Below are positions 34,664 through 42,767 of a DNA stretch of 64,000 nt, in pieces. The position numbers and the translations under genes are program-made. The notes under the pieces were generated by a model. The model worked only from the letters and a program-made list of their open reading frames with translations, made no database searches and had not been told where the DNA came from. The first letter of the stretch is position 1; each line of letters starts with the position of its first letter. Source of the stretch: UBA6168 sp041163745 (lineage in GTDB: Bacteria; Bacteroidota; Bacteroidia; Chitinophagales; Saprospiraceae); contig JBEAQU010000049.1 in assembly GCA_041163745.1 (NCBI GenBank), forward strand, positions 131,444 to 195,443. The letters run 5' to 3'.

Positions 34664-35707
34664 ATGAAAGCATATGTTCCTCTTGCGGCCATCATACTGG
34701 CCTTGGCCCTTCTGCCGGCGTTCACCGGAAGGAAAACCATCTTTTCTTCGCAGGCGACGGGTCGTGTGACGGTGGCGGATGTTCTGCGGCAGCTCGGTGA
34801 CAAGCCGGCGCCACACCTGCCGGACTACTCCCTTCCGGGTGTGGATGCTGCCAAAGGGCTTGAAATCATGCGCTACGGGCAGACAACGGGACCGGGTGGG
34901 GAGACCACCCAACGGGTGAGCCGCCATTTTGTCTGTACGTCCTGTCACAATATCCAGCGGGATGAGCCGGATCTTTCCCGGACCGATCCGATGGCCAGGC
35001 TCCGGTATGTGGCGGAAAACGGGTTGCCCTTCCTTCAGGGCAGCGCCCTTTACGGCATCGTCGACCGGCGGCGGTTTTACAACGGGGATTATTACCGGAA
35101 ATACGGAGACCTGGTCAAAGCCGCCCAGGAGGATCTTCGCGAGGCCGTCCAGTTGTGCGCGACCGAGTGTGCGCAGGGGCGTCCCCTGACGAACTGGGAA
35201 ATGGAGTCGGTGCTGGCCAGTCTTTGGGAAATCGGGCTAACCGTCGACGACCTGCAGCTCGATGACCGGGAGCGTCGACAGTTGCAATCGGCCTTGCAGG
35301 CCGGGCATGAAAGCGAACGCCCGGCGGCCATCGCCCTGCTCAAGTCCAAATACCTGCCAGGGATGCCGGCGACATTTCTCGATCCGCCGGCCGACCGGAA
35401 GGCCGGGTTCCCGACCCAAGGCGACCCTGCCACCGGCAGGTTGCTGTACGAGTTGAGTTGTCTCCATTGCCATTCGGAAAAACGGTATGCGTTTTTCAAC
35501 CTGGAAGACACCGACGTGTCCCTTCGCTTTCTGCACCGGCATTTTCCGACCTACTCGCGATATTCGGTATATCAGGTGGCACGGTACGGTACGCCCCCCA
35601 TCCCCTGGAAGCGGGCCTACATGCCGCATTATACAAAAGAAAAGATGAGTGAGCAGATGCTGGAGGACCTGCGGGCCTACATCCGTCAGGAAGCGTCGGG
35701 CGGATAG
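34664..35707 (+). CDS. Periplasmic diheme cytochrome c
   Basis: The 347-residue protein has an N-terminal hydrophobic signal (MKAYVPLAAIILALALLPAFTG) and two standard heme c motifs, CTSCH (about residue 91) and CLHCH (about 266). The region between them is mostly helical. The final part includes KRAYMPHYTKEKMSEQMLEDLRAYI, where the Met is a possible axial ligand and the helix that follows is the usual cytochrome c C-terminal helix. It should carry electrons in the periplasm. It ends the operon-like set with the CX4CH protein and DUF5777 barrel and lies 4 bases from the end of the convergent HAD gene. Confidence 0.85.
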   Translation: MKAYVPLAAIILALALLPAFTGRKTIFSSQATGRVTVADVLRQLGDKPAPHLPDYSLPGVDAAKGLEIMRYGQTTGPGGETTQRVSRHFVCTSCHNIQRDEPDLSRTDPMARLRYVAENGLPFLQGSALYGIVDRRRFYNGDYYRKYGDLVKAAQEDLREAVQLCATECAQGRPLTNWEMESVLASLWEIGLTVDDLQLDDRERRQLQSALQAGHESERPAAIALLKSKYLPGMPATFLDPPADRKAGFPTQGDPATGRLLYELSCLHCHSEKRYAFFNLEDTDVSLRFLHRHFPTYSRYSVYQVARYGTPPIPWKRAYMPHYTKEKMSEQMLEDLRAYIRQEASGG

Positions 35708-35711
35708 GCAA

Positions 35712-36569
35712 TCAGCCGCCGCCGGCGATGGAGGGCGCTATGAAATCGGGGATGATGCCGGTGGCCCTGATCTGGATGTCCGCCATTTCCTGGCTGGTAT
35801 TGCCGCTGAGCACCAGCAAGGTCTTGATACCGAACTTGTTTCCTCCTAATATGTCCGTATGCAAGGTATCCCCAACCATGAGGATGTCCTGCCGGTCGAC
35901 CGGTCCGGCCTGTCGAACCAGGTCGTCGTAAGCGTACATGAACATTTGGGAATCCGGCTTTCCGAAATGGATGAACCTGCGGTTCAGGATGCTTTCCACC
36001 AGTTGTGCGATGCTGCCGGTGGCGATCGCCACATCGTTGCGGGATACCGGATAGACTTTGTCCGAGTTGGCCACGATGACGGGAATGTTCTTGCGGTTGA
36101 TCAGGTTGACCGTTTTGTTGATGTCGGCATTCCAGTCGAATCCTTCGTCATCCAGGAAGGCGAATCCGGCGATGTCGTCGATGTCGAGCAGATCCACTTC
36201 GCGGACCGGGATCGAGGGAAAGCCGGATTCCAGGATGTAGGCCGCGGCGTTTTCAGTCCCCAGGTAAGCGATTTTTCCTCTTATGATCTTATGCTGCAGG
36301 AAATTACGGGCGAGCATGCCGGAGGTGATGATTTCATCCTGCTGCAGGTTGTGCAGACCCAGGCGGCGGAAGTTGTGAAATTGCTGTTCCTGGCTGCGGG
36401 AGGCGTCGTTGGTGAGGATCCGCAGGTGGATACCCCGGTTCCGCAGGGCGTCGATGGTATCGGAAGCCCCTTTGATGAGACCGTTGTAATTCTTGACCAC
36501 GCCGTATGAGTCGAGGAAAACCGCCTTGAAAGTTCCGGCGATGTCGAGGAAGGAGCCTTGGGTGTACAT
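35712..36569 (-). CDS. HAD-superfamily IIA hydrolase (NagD/PNPase-like)
   Basis: The 285-residue protein has HAD motif 1 as KAVFLDSYGVVKNYN, where the second Asp of DxD is replaced by Tyr. HAD motif 2 is ILTNDAS, the Lys motif is HFGKPDSQMF, and motif 4 is ILMVGDTLHTDILGG. The class IIA cap lies between motifs 2 and 3. Canonical HAD phosphatases use the second Asp as general acid, so the change to Tyr suggests altered activity; a few HAD-IIA subfamilies have similar variants. The frame is open to 36896, but ATG at 36569 lies just downstream of a promoter and fits the family N-terminus. Confidence 0.85.
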   Translation of the reverse strand: MYTQGSFLDIAGTFKAVFLDSYGVVKNYNGLIKGASDTIDALRNRGIHLRILTNDASRSQEQQFHNFRRLGLHNLQQDEIITSGMLARNFLQHKIIRGKIAYLGTENAAAYILESGFPSIPVREVDLLDIDDIAGFAFLDDEGFDWNADINKTVNLINRKNIPVIVANSDKVYPVSRNDVAIATGSIAQLVESILNRRFIHFGKPDSQMFMYAYDDLVRQAGPVDRQDILMVGDTLHTDILGGNKFGIKTLLVLSGNTSQEMADIQIRATGIIPDFIAPSIAGGG

Positions 36570-36912
36570 GTCGATGTCGGGATGAGCGGGCTTGGATGTC
36601 CTGCGCCGGTGAGGCGCGCATCCGCCCGTGGTGGTGCCGGGAATCCGGAGGGAACCGAGCCTTTGTGCAAAGGTAGGCAAATAAGGACGGAGTGGGAAGT
36701 CAGTCGCGGGGATGGACCCGGGGGGCTTTTGAATCAGGAGATTTTTTGCCGGGTTTGCGGATAAGGCCAAACATATCTCCGGCCCGGCTGTATTATAGGT
36801 TTCCAGGATACGCGTTTCCGGGAGGCGGCCTTGCCGGTCCGACACACAGCGGCGGGCGGCGTTTCGGGATGCGGAGCTTGGCATTCGGTCATTCAATCAT
36901 CTATTCGCAATC
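36570..36912. other. Divergent intergenic region
   Basis: This 343-base gap separates the HAD gene from the PaaE-like gene. It contains the HAD promoter (36668-36675). On the plus strand no exact -7 consensus is visible; TATAGGTTT near 36795 is the nearest. Confidence 0.4.
36668..36675 (-). promoter_or_regulatory. Putative -7 box for the HAD gene
   Basis: TACCTTTG on the minus strand matches TAnnTTTG and predicts a leader of about 90 bases to the ATG at 36569, supporting that start over ones farther upstream. No TTTG is seen at the -33 distance. Confidence 0.45.
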
Positions 36913-38016
36913 ATGGATCATTCTTTTCATCCTTTGGAAGTCCGGGCCATCACACAGGAAACATCGGACACGGTCACCTTGCATTTCAGGATTCCCGAAG
37001 AACGGAAGGACACGTTCACCTACACGCAGGGGCAGTACGTCACCTTGCGGTTCGAAATAGCCGGCAAGGAGGAGCGCCGTTCGTATTCGATGAGCAGCAG
37101 TCCGCTGGAGGCCGATTTGGCGGTGACCGTAAAGAAGGTCAAGGGGGGTAAGGTGTCCGGATGGATCCACGAGCGGGTCAAGGTCGGGGACGAGGTTTCG
37201 GTCATGGGGCCGGAAGGTCGTTTCCACACGCCGTTGGCGGACGAGCAGCAGAAGAACTATTACCTGGTGGGTGCCGGCAGCGGCATCACCCCGCTGATGT
37301 CCATCCTGAAATCCATCCTGGAGCTGGAGCCGATGAGTTATGTGTTCCTGTTGTACGGCAGCCGGACGGAGGAGGACATCATCTTCCGGGAGCAGTTGGC
37401 GGAGCTTTCCCGCCGGTTCGAGGGGCAGTTGATGGTGGAGCATATCCTGAGCCAGCCCCGTCGGGAGAAATCAAAGGGAATCGGGGGCTTTTTCGGCAAG
37501 GGGAGGCTTTCCTGGGAAGGTCGGACCGGTCGAATCGACGGGAAGGAGCTCTCTCGGTGGTTGGCGGAACATCCTCCCCGGCACAAGACCTCAGAGTATT
37601 TCATCTGTGGTCCGGGGAGCATGATTGCGTCGGTGGAAAATGCTTTGTCTGAGGCCGGCGTGGACAGGAAGCATATACACCGGGAGTATTTCACGCCACC
37701 CGACAGTGCGCCGGCATCGGACGGGAAGGAGAAGTTCGCCGCTGCCCGGCTGACGGCGGTCTTGGATGGCAAGACATACGAAACGGCCGTGCCGGCTGGC
37801 AAGACGCTGCTTTTCGCCGTCATAGAGGCCGGTGGGGATGCGCCGTATTCCTGTACGAGCGGTGCCTGTGCCACCTGTATGGCGAAGGTACTGGAAGGGG
37901 AAGTGCGGATGGACGCCTGTTATGCGTTGGACGAGACGGAAATCGCCAACGGATTCATCCTGGCTTGTCAGGCACATGCCGTGACGCCTGCGGTTTCCAT
38001 CACTTTCGATGTCTGA
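36913..38016 (+). CDS. PaaE-like ferredoxin--NAD(P)H oxidoreductase
   Basis: The 367-residue protein combines a ferredoxin-reductase module and a C-terminal plant-type [2Fe-2S] domain. FAD binding is shown by RRSYSMSSSP (about residues 57-66), NAD(P) binding by YYLVGAGSGITPLMS (about 117-131) and YFICGPGSMI, and the cluster by CTSGACATC with a fourth Cys in ILACQAH. This layout is that of the reductase subunit PaaE of phenylacetyl-CoA epoxidase and of other oxygenase reductases. No paaABCD genes are adjacent, so the electron acceptor is unknown. An insertion rich in Gly and Lys (KSKGIGGFFGKGRLSWEG) interrupts the NAD domain. Confidence 0.85.
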   Translation: MDHSFHPLEVRAITQETSDTVTLHFRIPEERKDTFTYTQGQYVTLRFEIAGKEERRSYSMSSSPLEADLAVTVKKVKGGKVSGWIHERVKVGDEVSVMGPEGRFHTPLADEQQKNYYLVGAGSGITPLMSILKSILELEPMSYVFLLYGSRTEEDIIFREQLAELSRRFEGQLMVEHILSQPRREKSKGIGGFFGKGRLSWEGRTGRIDGKELSRWLAEHPPRHKTSEYFICGPGSMIASVENALSEAGVDRKHIHREYFTPPDSAPASDGKEKFAAARLTAVLDGKTYETAVPAGKTLLFAVIEAGGDAPYSCTSGACATCMAKVLEGEVRMDACYALDETEIANGFILACQAHAVTPAVSITFDV

Positions 38017-38031
38017 AGACGGAGACGGGGC

Positions 38032-40020
38032 TCATGGAGCGGTCTGCATGCCGCTGAGGCCGGAGATGCGCAGCCACTGGGCGGCCTGAAAGGTGCTTTC
38101 CGCGAACGTTTTCATCTCGAGGTAGCGTGCCTGCAGGTGTTGTTTATGATCCAGGACCTGTCGGGAAGGGTAGTGGTAAAGGGAATGGATGCCGTTTTCA
38201 CGGGCGACGAGCACGAAGTCGGAATCGTAGGCCGCATATTTGTCGTCGGCGTAGGTGCAGGCGAACGGCCGCACCGCTCGCAGCAGGTCTATGCCGAAGG
38301 TGTTGTTGACATAAGGAAGGCCGAGTAATCCCATGGCGGTGGGGAAAACATCCAGTTGGGATCCGACGCACGGCACCGACCGGGGCTTTTCGATCCGGGA
38401 CGGGCTGTAGAAGAAAAGGGGGATATGAACCATGCTGAGGGGTAGGTCGTATCTTTTGTCGATGGCGGCGCCGTGATCGGCCACGAAGACGAAGAGGGTG
38501 TTGTCGAACCAAGGTTGTCGTGCGGAACGTTCCATCAGCTTTCGGACGGACCAGTCTACATACTCCACCACCCCCAGGGTCTTTTGGGAATGGCGGGGTT
38601 TGAAATAATCGGGGATGATATAGGGGCCGTGGTCGCTGCCTGTCATCAGGGTGACGAAGAAAGGTTGGCCGGTGCGGGCCATCGTATCCATGACATTCCC
38701 GGCGAACTCGAACAGGAAATCGTCGGATACGCCCATGGGTCCGACGATCCGGTCGGGTGGATAATCGGGTTTGGCGTAGATACGGTCGAAACCGTTTGCG
38801 GACAGGAACGGCCCGATATTGTCGAAAGCGGCGTCATGGGTGGTGAAATAGGCAGTCCGGTAACCCATGGTTTGGAGGATGTCGGGCCATCCGGCCATTT
38901 CGTCCACCTTCTCCATGGGATGTTGTCGTCCGATGACGGGCTGGCCGTAGAGCGTGGAATAGAGGCCGGCGAAAGTATGGATGCCGGTGGAGAATACGCT
39001 GTCGAACGCCAGGCCGGTGGAAGCGAGGCTGTCCAGGAAAGGAGTCAGGGCGTACGGATTTCCGTAGCGCCCCATTTTCTGGGCGCTCATGCTCTCCATT
39101 ACCACGAGCACGACATTGGGTGGGGTGGCGAAGGATGGTGCATCCGTATGGACCATTCTGGCGAAGGGGGATTCGAACGGTGCGGGGTCCCGGAGCAGGC
39201 CGAGATGAGACTGGCAGTTCCTTACCGCTGTTTCATCGGGGAGCAAACGAATCAGTTTCCTGGAGGGTTCCCATTCGTCGGGAAGGCTGGACAAGAAAGT
39301 GAAGACGGGATTCAGCCCGAGCATATTGGTGAGTCCGTAATCCGAAACATAGGCGTCGCGGGCTTGCAACGCAGGCTGGAAAGGCAGCCGTCCCCAGGCG
39401 GCGAGGATGGCCAGGAGGTAGGCGGCGGATAGCTTGAGTGGAGACCGGTGTACAGGGGCGGCGTTTTGTTCGAGCCGTTTCACCCAGCTTTGTTGCCGGC
39501 GGATGAAGATCCAGCTGAACAGGCCGAAGGGAAGAAGCGCCCAGCTATAGCGCCATTCCCGGAAGACCATGCCTCCGAGCAGGTCCGAATCCTCATTTCC
39601 TGCGGATACCAGAATGGCGGTGCTCACGCGGGTATGGAAGTGGTGGAAGTAGGGGAGGTCCGCCGCACAGATGAAAAACGAGCCGGCGAACACCATGGAT
39701 AGCAGGAGGCCCAGGCCACGGTACAAGATTTTCGATGGCCGGCCGAGGAGCATGTCCAGTGTCAGCAGGACGAGCGGGAAGGCCAGTAGATGCGAGCAGA
39801 CCAATGCGTCGAAGCGCAGGCCGGAAAGGAAGGCCTGCGGGATGCGGACGATGGCATCACCAGGCGGAAGATAACGTAGCTGGGGTATTTCCTGTACCAG
39901 CAGCAGGAGTCGGTAACCAGTGAAACAGCACAATCCCGTCAGGAAGGAATCCGACCAATAGACCAGCTGGCCGGGCCAGGTTCCGAAGGAAAAGAAAGAC
40001 CGAATCCGATTGGTTGTCAT
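38032..40020 (-). CDS. LTA synthase-like membrane sulfatase-fold protein
   Basis: The 662-residue protein has five N-terminal membrane helices (about residues 1-215) and an extracellular sulfatase/alkaline-phosphatase-fold domain (about 300-600). Metal and catalytic features are VLVVMESMS (acidic ligand), STGIHTFAGLYSTLYG (with Thr in the nucleophile position of LtaS-type enzymes), SDHGPY, and FVFVADHGA. LTA-synthase relatives in Gram-negative bacteria transfer phospho-alcohol groups to glycans. Here the substrate is unknown; a modification of surface glycan or lipid is likely. The gene is convergent with the PaaE-like gene, 15 bases apart. Start ATG at 40020. Confidence 0.88.
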   Translation of the reverse strand: MTTNRIRSFFSFGTWPGQLVYWSDSFLTGLCCFTGYRLLLLVQEIPQLRYLPPGDAIVRIPQAFLSGLRFDALVCSHLLAFPLVLLTLDMLLGRPSKILYRGLGLLLSMVFAGSFFICAADLPYFHHFHTRVSTAILVSAGNEDSDLLGGMVFREWRYSWALLPFGLFSWIFIRRQQSWVKRLEQNAAPVHRSPLKLSAAYLLAILAAWGRLPFQPALQARDAYVSDYGLTNMLGLNPVFTFLSSLPDEWEPSRKLIRLLPDETAVRNCQSHLGLLRDPAPFESPFARMVHTDAPSFATPPNVVLVVMESMSAQKMGRYGNPYALTPFLDSLASTGLAFDSVFSTGIHTFAGLYSTLYGQPVIGRQHPMEKVDEMAGWPDILQTMGYRTAYFTTHDAAFDNIGPFLSANGFDRIYAKPDYPPDRIVGPMGVSDDFLFEFAGNVMDTMARTGQPFFVTLMTGSDHGPYIIPDYFKPRHSQKTLGVVEYVDWSVRKLMERSARQPWFDNTLFVFVADHGAAIDKRYDLPLSMVHIPLFFYSPSRIEKPRSVPCVGSQLDVFPTAMGLLGLPYVNNTFGIDLLRAVRPFACTYADDKYAAYDSDFVLVARENGIHSLYHYPSRQVLDHKQHLQARYLEMKTFAESTFQAAQWLRISGLSGMQTAP

Positions 40021-40102
40021 TTGTCGCTAACAGTGGGCTTGGAACCGGGATCCAACCCTGCCGGGAAAAATCCGTTGCATTGCCGTCCTCGCCGTTGTTG
40101 TG

Positions 40103-40110
40103 CAAAAGTA
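40103..40110 (-). promoter_or_regulatory. Putative -7 box for the LTA synthase-like gene
   Basis: TACTTTTG on the minus strand matches TAnnTTTG, about 80 bases before the ATG at 40020. A second CAAAA follows closely on the plus strand, but no TTTG is at the -33 distance. Confidence 0.45.
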
Positions 40111-40200
40111 GGACAAAAGAAGTAATAAATCCGAAGGAAGGAGCAGGGTTGACGAGGGGGCTGCACGGGCCTTCGGCGGAGCGGGACGGAGGTCGGTCCG

Positions 40201-40965
40201 TCAGCTGAAATCCACTTGCACCATATCATCGAGGGAAAGACCCAGCATACTGCTGGCCTTGCCCATATGGATGGCGATTTCGAGAAAGCCGGCGGAATTG
40301 AATAGGCAGAGGGTTTCGCCGACGGGGACGTCGCCGTAGTGGCTGCTCAGGGTGGAGACGGGGTCATGGCGTTTGAAGAAGAGTTGGAACGGCCGTCCCT
40401 GGCGGACTTTGTCGAACAGGTCACGGCGGATGTTGACGATGGCGTTCTCGTAATGGTCGATGTAGATGACGGCACCCCGGATCTGAGAAGTGCTGATGAC
40501 GGGTTGCAGCGCGATTCTTGTCACCGGCTTACCTTCGAGGAGGTCAACGGAGGAGAAGGGGGCATCAGAAAAAAAGGAGGATACGCCGGATGCCAGTAAC
40601 TTTTTGAGCGGAAAAGAGTGGAAGGGATCCGTGGGGAACCGGTGGACGGTCGGCGGCAGTTCTTCGAACATCAGGGAGAATATCCCGTTGTCCGGTCCGA
40701 TGAAATAGTGGTCTTGGTGACGGAAGGCGATGAAGTCGGTGGGCTCCGGCCGGTTGTTGACGGTGATGAGATGCAGGGTACCGGCGGGGAAACTGTCGAA
40801 AGCGTTTTTCAGGACGAATGCGCCCTGCACAATGTCATAAGGCTTGACCATGTGGGTGATGTCCGTGAACCGGATGGTCGGTACGGCCTGGAGCATGGCG
40901 CCCTTCAGCATGGAGACGTAATAGTCCTGCATACCGAAATCCGTCGTCATTGTAACCAGATGCAT
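40201..40965 (-). CDS. S-adenosylmethionine hydrolase (DUF62 / SAM hydroxide adenosyltransferase family)
   Basis: The 254-residue protein belongs to the DUF62 family, related to chlorinase and fluorinase, whose common members hydrolyse SAM to adenosine and methionine. Key residues seen are Asp in TTDFGMQDYYVSMLKG, GPDNGIFSLM, and the Asp/Asn pattern in VIYIDHYENAIVNI. The second domain is a beta barrel ending in a short tail. The conserved acidic and His residues support hydrolase rather than halogenase activity. ATG at 40965 gives MHLVTMTTDFG, the usual start. No neighbours in the pathway are visible. Confidence 0.92.
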   Translation of the reverse strand: MHLVTMTTDFGMQDYYVSMLKGAMLQAVPTIRFTDITHMVKPYDIVQGAFVLKNAFDSFPAGTLHLITVNNRPEPTDFIAFRHQDHYFIGPDNGIFSLMFEELPPTVHRFPTDPFHSFPLKKLLASGVSSFFSDAPFSSVDLLEGKPVTRIALQPVISTSQIRGAVIYIDHYENAIVNIRRDLFDKVRQGRPFQLFFKRHDPVSTLSSHYGDVPVGETLCLFNSAGFLEIAIHMGKASSMLGLSLDDMVQVDFS

Positions 40966-41415
40966 GTGAAATCGATTGAAAATGGTCCGTCGGCAGGCCC
41001 TTTCCGATGCTGAAGCGGAATGATCCCTGCAAAGGAACGCAATTTACCCGACGAAACCATCATTGTCCTGCCGACTTCGTTCGACCATGGTGCCGCCAAC
41101 CGGAACCGGGATACAAAATGAGGGATTGGGCGAGTATTTCCGGTGTCTACCTTATGTGCACCCTGACGGAGGGGAGCGTTGTGTGCGCACCCGGTGCGCC
41201 GGGATGCGCGTCTGTGCGGGGAAGACGGACGGGCCGGCCCGTTTTTTCAGAAAGACCGGTCGGGAAGGGCGTGATGGTCATGCTTTGTTGGCTGCAATAC
41301 CCTACCTTTGGGAACCGTTTGAAGCGGCGGAGCCGGTAGGAGGAGGGGGTGGAAACAAGGTGGAACTTCCGGTTCGTTCTTGCTGTTGTAGGGGCTAACG
41401 AAAACACACTGCGCA
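40966..41415. other. Divergent intergenic region between the SAM hydrolase gene and phoH
   Basis: No gene is recognised in these 450 bases. On the minus strand TTCCTTTG (41037-41030) is one mismatch from the -7 consensus and could serve the SAM hydrolase gene. The plus-strand phoH promoter is listed separately. Confidence 0.4.
41303..41310 (+). promoter_or_regulatory. Putative -7 box for phoH
   Basis: TACCTTTG matches TAnnTTTG. A TTTG lies at 41284-41287, 15 bases upstream, shorter than the usual 19-21. Confidence 0.5.
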
Positions 41416-42444
41416 TTGAGTGAAATAATACTGACCGTGGAAGGGGTCGACCCCCTTGAGTTGTATGGCGAGCAGGACATCAAGCTGAACTTGCTGCGCC
41501 GGGCGTTTCCGGACATCTCGATCACCGCCAGGGGCAACCATCTCAAGTTGGTGGGGGAAAAGAAGCACACCCAGGGAGCAAAGGGAAAGTTCGAGCAAAT
41601 GGTTCGGCTGCTGCGGGAACGGAAGACTTTGCCCACCCATATGGTGGAGGAGCTGCTGCTGGACGGCAGCAATCCTTTCCAGGCGCATATCGGCGAAGCC
41701 GGCAGCAAGATTCTGGTACATGGGCCGGAAGGAAGGGTCATCCGGGTAAAGACCCTGAACCAGCGGAAACTGGTGGAGGCCTCGGAGGGAAACGATGTTG
41801 TGTTCGCCATCGGGCCGGCCGGAACCGGCAAGACCTATACGGCGGTGGCCTTGGCGGTGCGTGCCTTGAAAAACCGGGTGGTACGGAAAATCATCCTCAC
41901 CCGCCCGGCGGTGGAGGCCGGGGAAAGCCTCGGATATCTGCCAGGCGACCTCAAGGAAAAGATAGATCCCTACCTGAGGCCCTTGTACGATGCCCTGGAC
42001 GACATGATTCCGGCCGACAAGCTGAAGCATTTCATGGAGACCAGGGTCATCGAGATCGCACCGCTCGCCTATATGCGCGGCCGGACCCTGGACAATGCCT
42101 TCATCATACTGGACGAGGCGCAGAACACCTCCTCCCTCCAGATCAAGATGTTCCTGACACGGTTGGGACCCTCCGCCAAAGCGATCCTGACGGGAGACCT
42201 TTCCCAAGTGGACCTTCCCCGGAACACGAAGTCCGGGCTGCGCAAGGCGATAGAAATACTCGGTGACATCGAAGGCATCGGGGTAGTCCGACTGACGGCC
42301 GAGGACGTGGTCCGCCACCGCCTGGTCAAGGAAGTGATCCGGGCGTATGAGCAGGATTCCGAGCAGCAGGTATCCGACTGGGAGGAGCGCCACGGCCGGC
42401 TCCCTTGGCGCGGCCGGACTGCCGCACGGGAGGAGGAGGAATAA
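41416..42444 (+). CDS. phoH: PhoH-family ATPase
   Basis: The 342-residue protein is a RecA-like P-loop ATPase of the PhoH family, linked to RNA metabolism and often found near ybeY. Walker A is AIGPAGTGKTYTAVALAV (about residue 135), Walker B is AFIILDEAQNTS (about 230), and TRPAVEAGESLGYLPGD and GDLSQVDLP are conserved family blocks. The start is a TTG at 41416 (TTG AGT GAA ATA), because no ATG precedes the conserved N-terminus. Its promoter lies 106 bases upstream. The C-terminus is acidic and basic (EERHGRLPWRGRTAAREEEE). Confidence 0.93.
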   Translation: MSEIILTVEGVDPLELYGEQDIKLNLLRRAFPDISITARGNHLKLVGEKKHTQGAKGKFEQMVRLLRERKTLPTHMVEELLLDGSNPFQAHIGEAGSKILVHGPEGRVIRVKTLNQRKLVEASEGNDVVFAIGPAGTGKTYTAVALAVRALKNRVVRKIILTRPAVEAGESLGYLPGDLKEKIDPYLRPLYDALDDMIPADKLKHFMETRVIEIAPLAYMRGRTLDNAFIILDEAQNTSSLQIKMFLTRLGPSAKAILTGDLSQVDLPRNTKSGLRKAIEILGDIEGIGVVRLTAEDVVRHRLVKEVIRAYEQDSEQQVSDWEERHGRLPWRGRTAAREEEE

Positions 42445-42767
42445 GCTCCATTCCTTCCTGAAGCAACGCGGCGTCAAGCCTCGGTCCGGTGTTCTGTCTG
42501 GGCAGTGCCGGGCAGACGAAACAATTGTTTTCCTTTTTGTCGCCCTCCATTACTTTTTGACACTTTGTCCGCTCCGGTCGGTACTTTCTCCTAATTTTGT
42601 CTTTCCGCTTGCAGCGGAACCGGATTGCTACCCGGCGAGTGGCGAGGGGTTCCGGACAGGTGCAACCATTACCGACCGGATGCGTACCTCCAACCAGCCG
42701 GTTCGTGTTCCCGCACCTGCCATTGCAACGGGCCGCACACATTACTTCACTTAATCATAAAATTCCT
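42445..42767 (+). other. Intergenic region upstream of the M36 peptidase
   Basis: No gene is seen in these 323 bases. They hold the promoter candidate at 42592. Confidence 0.4.
42592..42599 (+). promoter_or_regulatory. Putative -7 box for the M36 peptidase gene
   Basis: TAATTTTG matches TAnnTTTG. TTTG lies at 42564-42567, 24 bases upstream. The predicted leader is about 160 bases. Confidence 0.45.
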
